NCBI GenBank assembly: GCA_022792555.1
Contig: JAAWBF010000015.1
Span: 1-59,521 of the forward strand
Reading direction: 5' to 3'
Source of the DNA: Oscillospiraceae bacterium
GTDB lineage: Bacteria; Bacillota; Clostridia; Oscillospirales; Oscillospiraceae
DNA: 59,521 bases
The notes under the pieces are model-generated. The model had not been told where the DNA came from and made no database searches. It saw nothing but the letters and a program-made list of their open reading frames with translations. Made by a program: the position numbers and the translations under genes. Of this stretch, positions 53,041-59,521 are shown one piece after another (position 1 is the first letter of the stretch; each line of letters begins with the position of its first letter).

Positions 53041-53595
53041 TTATTTCTGCTGTGGGGTAGACCAGCCGCTGGACAGCAGGTCCAGAGCGGTCTGGAGCAA
53101 CCGGGCGCCGGTATCCATGCTGGTTTTTTGCAGCCAGCGGTGGGCCTCCTCCTCTGTCATCCCCCGCTGGTCCATCAACAGCCCTTTGGCCTGAGCCAAA
53201 ATAGCCAGCTCCTCGGCGCTCCGGTTGGGGCGGACCAGCCGCTCCAGCCGGCGGCCCATCTGGAGGAGGATTCGCACCGAGGCCGCCAGATCTCCCTTGG
53301 AGACCGGGGAGGGCAATTGAAAGATGTCGGTATTGTCCATCAGATCCAGCAGGCTCTGTACCGCGATCACCAGCATGGAGCAGTAGGGGGGCAAATCTCC
53401 AAACAGGGCCTCGGCGGAGCCGTCGGCAAATTTGTAGCCGCAGATCACGGTGGAGATGCGCTGCTTGCTCACCACCCGTTTGACCTCCGCCGCCGAGCGG
53501 CAGATCACACAGCAGGCCGTCCCCGTGTGTTCTAAAATCTCTCTGATCTTCCGGCAGTTCTGCTCACTCTCAAAGGCAATAATCACCTTTTCCAT
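53041..53595 (-). CDS. ANTAR-domain RNA-binding response regulator (NitR-like)
   Basis: About 184 residues. The N-terminal 115 residues resemble a response-regulator receiver, but the usual phospho-acceptor Asp is not evident, so it may be a pseudo-receiver. The C-terminal ANTAR domain has AQAKGLLMDQRGMTEEEAHRWLQKTSMDTGARL, the three-helix RNA-binding signature. ANTAR proteins stop transcription termination by holding a leader RNA in an alternative fold. It lies directly after glnA on the same strand, like nitR after glnA in solventogenic clostridia. The glnA leader hairpin at 55064-55097 is a plausible target. ATG 53595 has GGAGGGAG 8 nt upstream. Confidence 0.9.
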   Translation of the reverse strand: MEKVIIAFESEQNCRKIREILEHTGTACCVICRSAAEVKRVVSKQRISTVICGYKFADGSAEALFGDLPPYCSMLVIAVQSLLDLMDNTDIFQLPSPVSKGDLAASVRILLQMGRRLERLVRPNRSAEELAILAQAKGLLMDQRGMTEEEAHRWLQKTSMDTGARLLQTALDLLSSGWSTPQQK

Positions 53596-53696
53596 CTGAT
53601 CCACTCCCTCCGACAGGTCGAAAATGTGACAGGCACTTTTTCGAGGAGGTCATCTGCTTCTCATCTCTGCTCCCTTCCACCGGAGGAAGCGGTTTT

Positions 53697-55028
53697 TTAG
53701 TAGTTGATGATATACTTCTCCCGCTCCCACGAGCTGACGCGGGTGCGGTACTCGTCCCACTCCCGGCGCTTGCCGTGGATATAGTTTGTGGCGACATGCT
53801 CACCCAGGGTATTCAAAATGAGCGGGTCGGCCTCCAGGGCGAGGATGGCCTCTTCCAGGGAACCGGGCAGGCTGTCGATTCCGGCAGCATCCCGGGCTGC
53901 GGCGTCCATGGCGAAAATATTCTCGGTGATCTCCTCCGGAGGGGTAAGGCCCTTTTCGATGCCGTCCAGACCGGCGGCCAGGCACACAGCCAGCTCCAGG
54001 TAGGGGTTGCAGGCCGGGTCAGGGGAGCGCAGCTCTACGCGGGTGGACTGGCCGCGGGAGGCGGGAATCCGAATCAGGGCCGAGCGGTTGGAGGCAGACC
54101 AGGCCAGATAGCAGGGGGCCTCATAGCCGGGGACCAGCCGTTTGTAGGAGTTGACCAGGGGATTTGTGATGGCCGCCATCCCCTGCACATGGGCCAGCAG
54201 TCCGGCAATGAAGCTGTAGCACTCCTTGGACAGCTTGCGGGGGCCGTCTGGGTCATAGAAGACATTCTTCCCATCTCGGAAGAGGGACATGTTGGTGTGC
54301 ATCCCGGAGCCGTTGATCCCAAAAATGGGCTTGGGCATAAAGGTCGCGTGGAGGCCGTTTTTCTGGGCGATGATTTTAACCCCCAGCTTGAAGGTCATGA
54401 TGTTGTCCGCAGTCTTGAGTGCGTCCGCGTATTTAAAGTCGATCTCGTGCTGGCCCTCGGCCACCTCATGGTGGCTGGCCTCGATCTCGAACCCCATCTG
54501 CTCCAAGTTCATGCAGATCTCCCGGCGGGTCCCCTCGCCGTGGTCCAGAGGGCCAATGTCAAAGTACCCCGCCTCGTCGTTGGTTTTTACCGTGGGCTTG
54601 CCCTCCTCATCGGTCTGGAACAGGAAGAACTCGGCCTCCGGCCCCACGTTGAAGGAGGTATACCCCATGGCCTCCGCCTTCTTGATCACCCGCTTGAGCA
54701 CCCCGCGGGGATCCCCGTCAAAGGCAGTGCCGTCCGGATTGTACACATCGCAGATCAGCCGGGCTACCTTACCGTGGGAGGGCCGCCAGGGGAAGACCAC
54801 GAAGGTATCCAGATCCGGGTAGAGACACTGATCGGACTCATCGATCCGGGTGAATCCCTCAATTGAAGAGCCGTCGAACATGATCTCGTTGTTGATGGCC
54901 CGCTCCACCTGGGAGGCCGTGATGGCTACGTTTTTGAGCTGGCCGAAAATGTCAGTGAACTGAAGGCGGACAAACTCAATGTCCTGCTCCTTTACCATGC
55001 GAATAATGTCTTCCTTGGTGTATGCCAT
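53697..55028 (-). CDS. glnA: Glutamine synthetase, type I
   Basis: ATP-dependent glutamine formation from glutamate and ammonium. 443 residues, typical of the short GSI-alpha class of Firmicutes. Motifs include the latch [16 protein letters not shown] for metal binding, the ATP-site HATFMPKP and the Glu-flap NRSALIRIP. The adenylylation-loop tyrosine region of GSI-beta enzymes is absent, so control is probably transcriptional or by feedback. ATG 55028 has AAAGGGG upstream; longer readings enter the leader. It forms a unit with the ANTAR gene 101 nt downstream. Confidence 0.96.
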   Translation of the reverse strand: MAYTKEDIIRMVKEQDIEFVRLQFTDIFGQLKNVAITASQVERAINNEIMFDGSSIEGFTRIDESDQCLYPDLDTFVVFPWRPSHGKVARLICDVYNPDGTAFDGDPRGVLKRVIKKAEAMGYTSFNVGPEAEFFLFQTDEEGKPTVKTNDEAGYFDIGPLDHGEGTRREICMNLEQMGFEIEASHHEVAEGQHEIDFKYADALKTADNIMTFKLGVKIIAQKNGLHATFMPKPIFGINGSGMHTNMSLFRDGKNVFYDPDGPRKLSKECYSFIAGLLAHVQGMAAITNPLVNSYKRLVPGYEAPCYLAWSASNRSALIRIPASRGQSTRVELRSPDPACNPYLELAVCLAAGLDGIEKGLTPPEEITENIFAMDAAARDAAGIDSLPGSLEEAILALEADPLILNTLGEHVATNYIHGKRREWDEYRTRVSSWEREKYIINY

Positions 55029-55054
55029 GGTGACAATCCCCTTTCTCACAGATA

Positions 55055-55097
55055 CAGAAAAAGAAAGACGCTCCGCCTCCCTGGGTGGAACGTCTTT
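55055..55097 (-). terminator. Terminator-like hairpin in the glnA leader
   Basis: On the minus strand AAAGACGTTCC pairs with GGAGCGTCTTT (one G-U wobble) around a 12-nt loop, followed by CTTTTTCT. It lies inside the leader, about 15 nt after the expected transcription start and 35 nt before the ribosome-binding site. Transcription of glnA should stop here unless antitermination occurs. Confidence 0.75.
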
Positions 55098-55116
55098 GTT
55101 CTCAACGAATAACAAT

Positions 55117-55145
55117 AGTATACGGGCCGCAGCCGCCGCTGTCAA
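55117..55145 (-). promoter_or_regulatory. Promoter of glnA
   Basis: Minus strand TTGACA (55140-55145), 17-nt spacer, TATACT (55117-55122). A near-perfect sigma-A promoter; its strength fits control by leader termination rather than by initiation. Confidence 0.85.
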
Positions 55146-55268
55146 GGAATTTCCGTACCCTGCCGTCATCTTTGGCGCAACATACAAGTCCAGGTTCCAT
55201 GACAGGCAGTTCTACTGCCGCTTTTGCACAGAGCCTGCTGGGAAGGGCGGGAAGAGTCCCTTCCCGCC

Positions 55269-55297
55269 TTGACACGGCTTATCTGCGATGCTATCAT
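55269..55297 (+). promoter_or_regulatory. Promoter of feoAB
   Basis: TTGACA (55269-55274), 17-nt spacer, TATCAT (55292-55297), 73 nt before the FeoAB start. No clear Fur box overlaps it. Confidence 0.75.
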
Positions 55298-55369
55298 AAG
55301 AAAGTGAGCCAAGGCTAACATGTGCGCCGGATATTCTGGATGCACATAAGCCGTTCTTTGAGGTAGGGG

Positions 55370-57820
55370 ATGGATATGAAGCAGAAACACCTCCAGACAG
55401 AGGGAACACTGGACGCATTGGCCCCAGGAGAGCGTGGGATTATCCTCCGGGTTGGCAATGAAAAAGGGCCGGTGAAGCGCCGTCTGGTAGACATGGGACT
55501 GACCCCCGGCACCGAGGTTTTGGTGCGGAAGATCGCCCCCTTTGGAGACCCCATTGAGGTCAACCTGCGGGGGTATGAGCTCTCCCTGCGGCGGGAGGAT
55601 GCCCGGCAGATCACCTTGGCCACCGGGGAGGAGGCTCAGGCCTTTCAGGTCATCCGCCGCAGCCGCAAGGGAATGGTCCAGCATGTCCCAGACGAGGAGA
55701 CCCTCCGCCGCATGAGCGCTGACCACGCCCATGAAGAGACGGAGCATGGAACGGTCCCCGATTACGCCAGCCATGATACACGAGAGATGAAGCTCGCCCT
55801 GGTGGGCAACCCCAACTGCGGCAAGACGACTCTATTTAACGCTCTCACCGGCTCCAACCAGTATGTGGGCAACTGGCCTGGGGTGACAGTGGAGAAAAAA
55901 GAGGGCAGGACCCAGGTGGATGGTAAATCCGTTACCATTGTGGATCTCCCAGGTATCTACTCCCTCTCTCCCTACTCCATGGAGGAGATTGTCGCGCGGG
56001 ACTTTATTGTGGGGGAACACCCGGACGCCATCATCAACATTGTGGACGCCACCAATATTGAGCGCAACCTCTATCTGACCGCCCAGCTTTTGGAGCTGGA
56101 GCGTCCCATGGTGCTGGCCTTAAACTTTATGGACGAGGTGGAGAAGCGGGGCGATCGGCTTGACGTCGGCCTGCTCTCCAAAAGTCTGGGGATTCCGGTC
56201 ATCCCCATTACCGCCCGTTCGGGGGAGAACATCCAGGAGCTGCTGCAAGTGGCCCACCGGCAGATGCACGTCGGCGTCACCCTGGAGCCAGACGACCTCT
56301 ACGACGACTATACCCACCAGATCCACCACCGGGTAGGGGCGCTCATCCACGACAAGGCCTACGCCGCCGGACTGCCCGCCCACTGGTCAGCCATTAAGAT
56401 CATCGAGGGGGACCCGCTCGTGGAGAAGAGCCTCCACCTCACCCAGGACGACAAGCGGGCTTTAGAGCCCATCCGCAAGGAGTATGAGGACGCCTACGTC
56501 CTGGGGGACCGGGAGACCCTGCTGGCCGACAGCCGGTATCAGTTCATTCAAAAAGTTGTCAGCCAGGGGGTGAAGAAGGGCGGCCAGGGGGACGCGCTCA
56601 CCCTCTCCGATAAAATTGACGGCATTGTCACCCACAAATGGCTGGCAGTTCCAGTCTTTCTCATGCTGCTGCTGGCCATGTTCGCCCTGACCTTCGGTCC
56701 CGGCCAGGCTCTGTCCGACGGGATGGACGCCCTCATCAGCGGCTGGTTTGCCGGTGGAGTCCACAGTCTCCTCACCGCCGCCGGAACCGCCCCCTGGGTG
56801 GAGGCCCTGCTGGTAGACGGCGTCATTGCCGGCGTGGGCGGTGTGCTGACCTTTTTACCCCAGATCGCCATTCTGTTCTTTTTCCTCTCCTTTCTGGAGG
56901 ACTCAGGCTATATGGCCAGGGCAGCCTTTATTATGGATCGGCTTCTCCGCCGGTTTGGCCTGAGTGGAAAGGCCTTTATCCCCATGCTGATGGGATTTGG
57001 CTGTACCGTCCCCGCCGTCATGGGGGCCCGCACCATGGAGCACGAGAAGGACCGCCGTATGACCATCCTCTTGGTCCCCTTCATGTCTTGCTCGGCCCGG
57101 CTGCCGGTGTACGGGCTCTTTACCGCCGCCTTCTTCCCAAGAATTGGCGGGCTGGTGGTTTTCTCCCTCTACTTACTGGGCCTGCTGTTCGCCATCGGGT
57201 CGGGAATTCTGCTTAAAAAGCTGGTCTTTCGCGGGGAACCCGCCGCCTTTGTGCTGGAGCTCCCCCCCTACCGCCTGCCCACCCTGCGGAATATGGCTCT
57301 CCACGTCTGGGAAAAGGTCCGGGGCTTTCTGATCAAAGCGGGAACCCTGATCCTGGCCATGAGTGTGATCCTCTGGTTCCTCCAGTCCTTTGGCTGGGAA
57401 AACGGCTTCGGCATGGTGAGCGACGCCTCCTATTCCCTTCTGGGCCGTCTGGGCAGTCTCCTGGCCCCCCTCCTGCTCCCCCTTGGCTTCGGCACCTGGC
57501 AGGCGGCAGTCTCCCTCCTCTCCGGCCTGGTGGCCAAGGAGATGGTGGTCTCTTCCATGAGTATGTTCTACGGCTTTTCCGTCACCGCCAGCGGGGCGGC
57601 CATCGCAACCGCCCTGTCCGGCTCCTTCCAGACCCCCGTGGCCGCCTACGCCTTTCTGGTCTTCGTCCTGCTCTATGTCCCCTGCGCCGCAGCGGTGTCT
57701 ACCATCTATAGGGAGATGAACAGCCTGAAATGGACCCTGGTCTCCATCGCCTGGCAGCTGGGTGCGGCCTATCTGGGCGCATTTGTGGTCTATCAGATGG
57801 GCTCTCTGCTGTTCTGTTAA
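55370..57820 (+). CDS. feoB: Ferrous iron transporter, FeoA-FeoB fusion
   Basis: Membrane Fe(II) importer, 816 residues. Residues about 10-85 are a FeoA (SH3-like) domain: LAPGERGIILRVG, GLTPGTEVLVRKIAPFGDPIEVNLRGYELSLRR. The G domain starts near residue 140 with G1 GNPNCGKTT, G3 DLPGIYS and G4-like LNFMDE. The C-terminal membrane core has Gate motifs (FGCTVPAVMGART and GLVAKEMVVSS) and about eight helices. FeoA is a separate gene in most bacteria. A Cys-rich small protein gene follows 31 nt later. Confidence 0.95.
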   Translation: MDMKQKHLQTEGTLDALAPGERGIILRVGNEKGPVKRRLVDMGLTPGTEVLVRKIAPFGDPIEVNLRGYELSLRREDARQITLATGEEAQAFQVIRRSRKGMVQHVPDEETLRRMSADHAHEETEHGTVPDYASHDTREMKLALVGNPNCGKTTLFNALTGSNQYVGNWPGVTVEKKEGRTQVDGKSVTIVDLPGIYSLSPYSMEEIVARDFIVGEHPDAIINIVDATNIERNLYLTAQLLELERPMVLALNFMDEVEKRGDRLDVGLLSKSLGIPVIPITARSGENIQELLQVAHRQMHVGVTLEPDDLYDDYTHQIHHRVGALIHDKAYAAGLPAHWSAIKIIEGDPLVEKSLHLTQDDKRALEPIRKEYEDAYVLGDRETLLADSRYQFIQKVVSQGVKKGGQGDALTLSDKIDGIVTHKWLAVPVFLMLLLAMFALTFGPGQALSDGMDALISGWFAGGVHSLLTAAGTAPWVEALLVDGVIAGVGGVLTFLPQIAILFFFLSFLEDSGYMARAAFIMDRLLRRFGLSGKAFIPMLMGFGCTVPAVMGARTMEHEKDRRMTILLVPFMSCSARLPVYGLFTAAFFPRIGGLVVFSLYLLGLLFAIGSGILLKKLVFRGEPAAFVLELPPYRLPTLRNMALHVWEKVRGFLIKAGTLILAMSVILWFLQSFGWENGFGMVSDASYSLLGRLGSLLAPLLLPLGFGTWQAAVSLLSGLVAKEMVVSSMSMFYGFSVTASGAAIATALSGSFQTPVAAYAFLVFVLLYVPCAAAVSTIYREMNSLKWTLVSIAWQLGAAYLGAFVVYQMGSLLFC

Positions 57821-57851
57821 GAAAAAACCTGTCTAGAAGGGAGAGACCGAT

Positions 57852-58010
57852 TTGAAATATGGGATCTATCTGGCCGTAGGGGCTCTTATCCTGTGGTCTG
57901 TCTGGTATACCATCCGGCACCTGATCCGGCGGCTCCAGACGCCCTGTGCTGGGTGCTGTTCAGGCTGTGACTCCTCCTGTAAAGCCTGTTCTACCAAGCT
58001 GGAACCATAA
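57852..58010 (+). CDS. FeoB-associated Cys-rich membrane protein
   Basis: A 52-residue protein from TTG 57852 (AAGGGAGAG upstream). One transmembrane helix (about residues 4-22, YGIYLAVGALILWSVWYTI) is followed by a basic linker and a tail with seven cysteines (C-A-G-C-C-S-G-C, then C and C-K-A-C). This matches the small proteins found after feoB in Firmicutes, thought to bind or pass iron at the membrane. Direct evidence for the role is lacking. Confidence 0.88.
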   Translation: MKYGIYLAVGALILWSVWYTIRHLIRRLQTPCAGCCSGCDSSCKACSTKLEP

Positions 58011-58015
58011 ACTGG

Positions 58016-58050
58016 GACCGCCCGCAAAAAATTGCGGGCGGTCTATTTCT
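58016..58050. terminator. Terminator between feo and tup genes
   Basis: A perfect 12-bp stem GACCGCCCGCAA/TTGCGGGCGGTC with an AAAA loop, followed by TATTTCT. It serves the feo operon and faces the convergent tupC end. Confidence 0.88.
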
Positions 58051-58726
58051 AAAGTATATGAGCCAAGAAGCGCTGGGCCTCCAGGCTTTTTGGCCGGAAG
58101 AGGACCTCCTCCGGCTTCCCTTGCTCGGCAATCCGGCCCTGATGGAGGAGGATCAGATGGTTAGCCAGCCGACAGGCCTGGGCGGGATTGTGGGTGGTAA
58201 AGACCAGGAGCCCGGATTGACAGGCTGGCTGGGCCAGCAGGGCCTTTTCAGCCAGCTCAGCCCCGGCGAGGTCTGCCGCCGAAGTGGGCTCGTCCAGTAG
58301 GAGCATAGGCCACGACCGGGCCAGCAGACGGGCCAGCGCCATGCGCTGCTGCTCTCCCCCGGAGAGGGTGTTTCCGCGGGCTAGGGCCAGTCTCTCTAAA
58401 CCCACCTGGGTCAGGGCCTCCAGGGCGCGGCTCCGGCGCTCCGTTTTAGAACCCTCCAGCCCCAGCATGACATTGTGCAGTACCGTCGTCCCAAAGGCGT
58501 AGGGCTTTTGGGGCAGATATCCGCACCGCAGCGCCGCCCCTTCCCAGGCCAGTGTCCCACTGTCAGGGGTGAGTGTCCCGGCCAGCAGCCGCAATAGGGT
58601 GGTCTTTCCCGCGCCATTGGCGCCAAGGATCCCACAGCGGGTCCCCGGCTCCAGCCGCAGATAGGGGATGTCCAGCACGGTCCGCCCCCGGTAGCCCTTG
58701 ACGGCATTTCGTACAACCAGCGCCAT
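58049..58726 (-). CDS. tupC: Tungstate-type ABC transporter ATPase
   Basis: A 225-residue ATPase. Walker A GANGAGKTT, signature LSGGEQQRMALARLL, Walker B MLLLDEPTSA, H-loop TTHN. It overlaps the permease stop by one base (shared base at 58726). The pairing with a TupB-like permease suggests tungstate (or possibly molybdate) uptake, useful for tungsten oxidoreductases in anaerobes. Substrate assignment rests on the partner permease. Confidence 0.82.
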   Translation of the reverse strand: MALVVRNAVKGYRGRTVLDIPYLRLEPGTRCGILGANGAGKTTLLRLLAGTLTPDSGTLAWEGAALRCGYLPQKPYAFGTTVLHNVMLGLEGSKTERRSRALEALTQVGLERLALARGNTLSGGEQQRMALARLLARSWPMLLLDEPTSAADLAGAELAEKALLAQPACQSGLLVFTTHNPAQACRLANHLILLHQGRIAEQGKPEEVLFRPKSLEAQRFLAHIL

Positions 58727-59409
58727 CAGGACACCCGCTCCTGGAGCAGCTGGGCGGCAGAGACTACAAGGAAGGAGATCAGCAGCAGGACAATCCCCAG
58801 TCCCAGGGCCATGTCAAACCGGCCCATATTGGTCTCCAACACGATGGCGGTGGTCATGACGCGGGTTTTATATTGGACATTGCCTCCCACCAGCTGGGCC
58901 GCCCCCACCTCGGAGACCGCCCGGCCAAAGCCGGTAAAGAGCACGGAAAAGAGCTGGGCGCGGCATTCGTAGAGCAGGCAGGCTCCATAGCGCCCCCTGG
59001 ACAGCCCCAGCCCCTGGGCGGTCTCGGATACCATTGGCGCCCTGGCGCCGATGGCCGCGGCGGTGAGCCCGGTGACGATGGGGGTGATGAGCAGGACCTG
59101 GGCCAGCACCATGGCGCTTACACTGTACAACAGCTTCCATCGACCGAGGGGCCCCGATCGGGACAGCAGAAAAAAGACCAGCAGTCCCGCCAGTACAGGC
59201 GGAAGCCCAGCCAGTGTATGGGTCAGCCGCAGGAGCAGCTTTTTCCCCCGAAAGGTGTTCAGCCCCAGCAGCATCCCCAGGGGGAACCCCAATACGCAGG
59301 CAATGGCTGTGCTGGCAAATGACATACGCAGAGTAACCCCTATAATCTGCCGCAGCTCACTGTCCGGTTGGAATAACAGCCTTACTATCGTGTGTAACGT
59401 CTCCAACAT
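58726..59409 (-). CDS. tupB: Tungstate-type ABC transporter permease
   Basis: A 227-residue membrane protein with five or six helices. The motif AVSEVGAAQLVGGNVQYKTRVMTTAIVLETNMG, split by loops, and the early ATPase-contact loop GLGLSRGRYGACLLYECR are typical of TupB. AAAGG precedes the ATG. The binding protein TupA normally precedes it; the window ends 112 nt upstream. Confidence 0.85.
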   Translation of the reverse strand: MLETLHTIVRLLFQPDSELRQIIGVTLRMSFASTAIACVLGFPLGMLLGLNTFRGKKLLLRLTHTLAGLPPVLAGLLVFFLLSRSGPLGRWKLLYSVSAMVLAQVLLITPIVTGLTAAAIGARAPMVSETAQGLGLSRGRYGACLLYECRAQLFSVLFTGFGRAVSEVGAAQLVGGNVQYKTRVMTTAIVLETNMGRFDMALGLGIVLLLISFLVVSAAQLLQERVS

Positions 59410-59521
59410 CCCTTTTACCTTTCGTGTTGATAAACGCCTATAAATTTTCTCATCGTCAAAATGACGGAATGGGCAGCTGCTCTATGAATCAGAAATTATC
59501 TATTTCGGATTCTTTTCCACG
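59410..59521. other. Right edge, upstream of tupB
   Basis: These 112 nt have no credible gene. On the minus strand a TTGACG lies near 59460 with TATAGG downstream at a short spacing. It probably holds the intergenic gap to a tupA gene or a promoter beyond the edge. Confidence 0.3.

Overview
This 59.5 kb window looks like chromosomal DNA of a strict anaerobe of the Clostridia, most probably Oscillospiraceae-like with fairly high GC. The inference rests on gene content: a selenocysteine-dependent reductase gene (grdA), dapL-type lysine synthesis, a large SRP RNA next to dnaX, an ECF S component, a double-cubane-cluster protein, rubredoxin, FeoAB and tungstate uptake. I cannot name a species. 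No tRNA, rRNA, CRISPR array, phage or transposase gene was seen.

Layout. 1-12 kb: a TetR-type regulator faces away from trxB, trxA, grdA (in-frame TGA = Sec44), grdC and grdD. This gives protein A and protein C of the glycine/betaine/sarcosine reductase system and its electron supply, but no substrate-specific protein B (grdE/grdB). A BMP-type ABC transporter (lipoprotein, two permeases, double ATPase) follows from its own promoter. 12-25 kb: a YesL-like protein, a rubredoxin, an MsmX/UgpC-type ATPase, an AraC regulator, a three-gene sugar importer, a GH36 alpha-galactosidase, a second AraC regulator, a PfkB kinase and a GH13 amylosucrase. Together they read as a raffinose-family oligosaccharide pathway: import, removal of galactose, conversion of sucrose to glucan plus fructose, and phosphorylation of fructose. 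25-33 kb: a chemoreceptor, an amino-acid binding lipoprotein, a ribbon-helix-helix protein, a double-cubane protein with a DUF3343 partner, an ECF S component, and a decayed M56/BlaR1-like gene.

33-43 kb, minus strand: a dppABCDF-like peptide transporter, deoC, ybaB, dnaX and the SRP RNA. 43-51.5 kb, minus strand: gltBD, then dapL and dapF, with a cluster of palindromic repeats between gltB and dapL. 51.5-52.5 kb: a noncoding composite palindrome with 167-nt inverted arms flanked by mirrored hairpins. 52.5-59.5 kb: a small membrane protein, an ANTAR regulator, glnA with a terminator-like leader, a FeoA-FeoB fusion with a Cys-rich partner, and tupC/tupB.

The observations most worth follow-up are the composite palindrome at 51.6-52.4 kb, the roughly 340-nt structured leader of the trxB-grd cluster, the grd cluster lacking protein B, the apparent ATA start of dnaX, and three small families of dispersed palindromic repeats. 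All homology calls come from reading motifs in the translated sequence; no database search was run.
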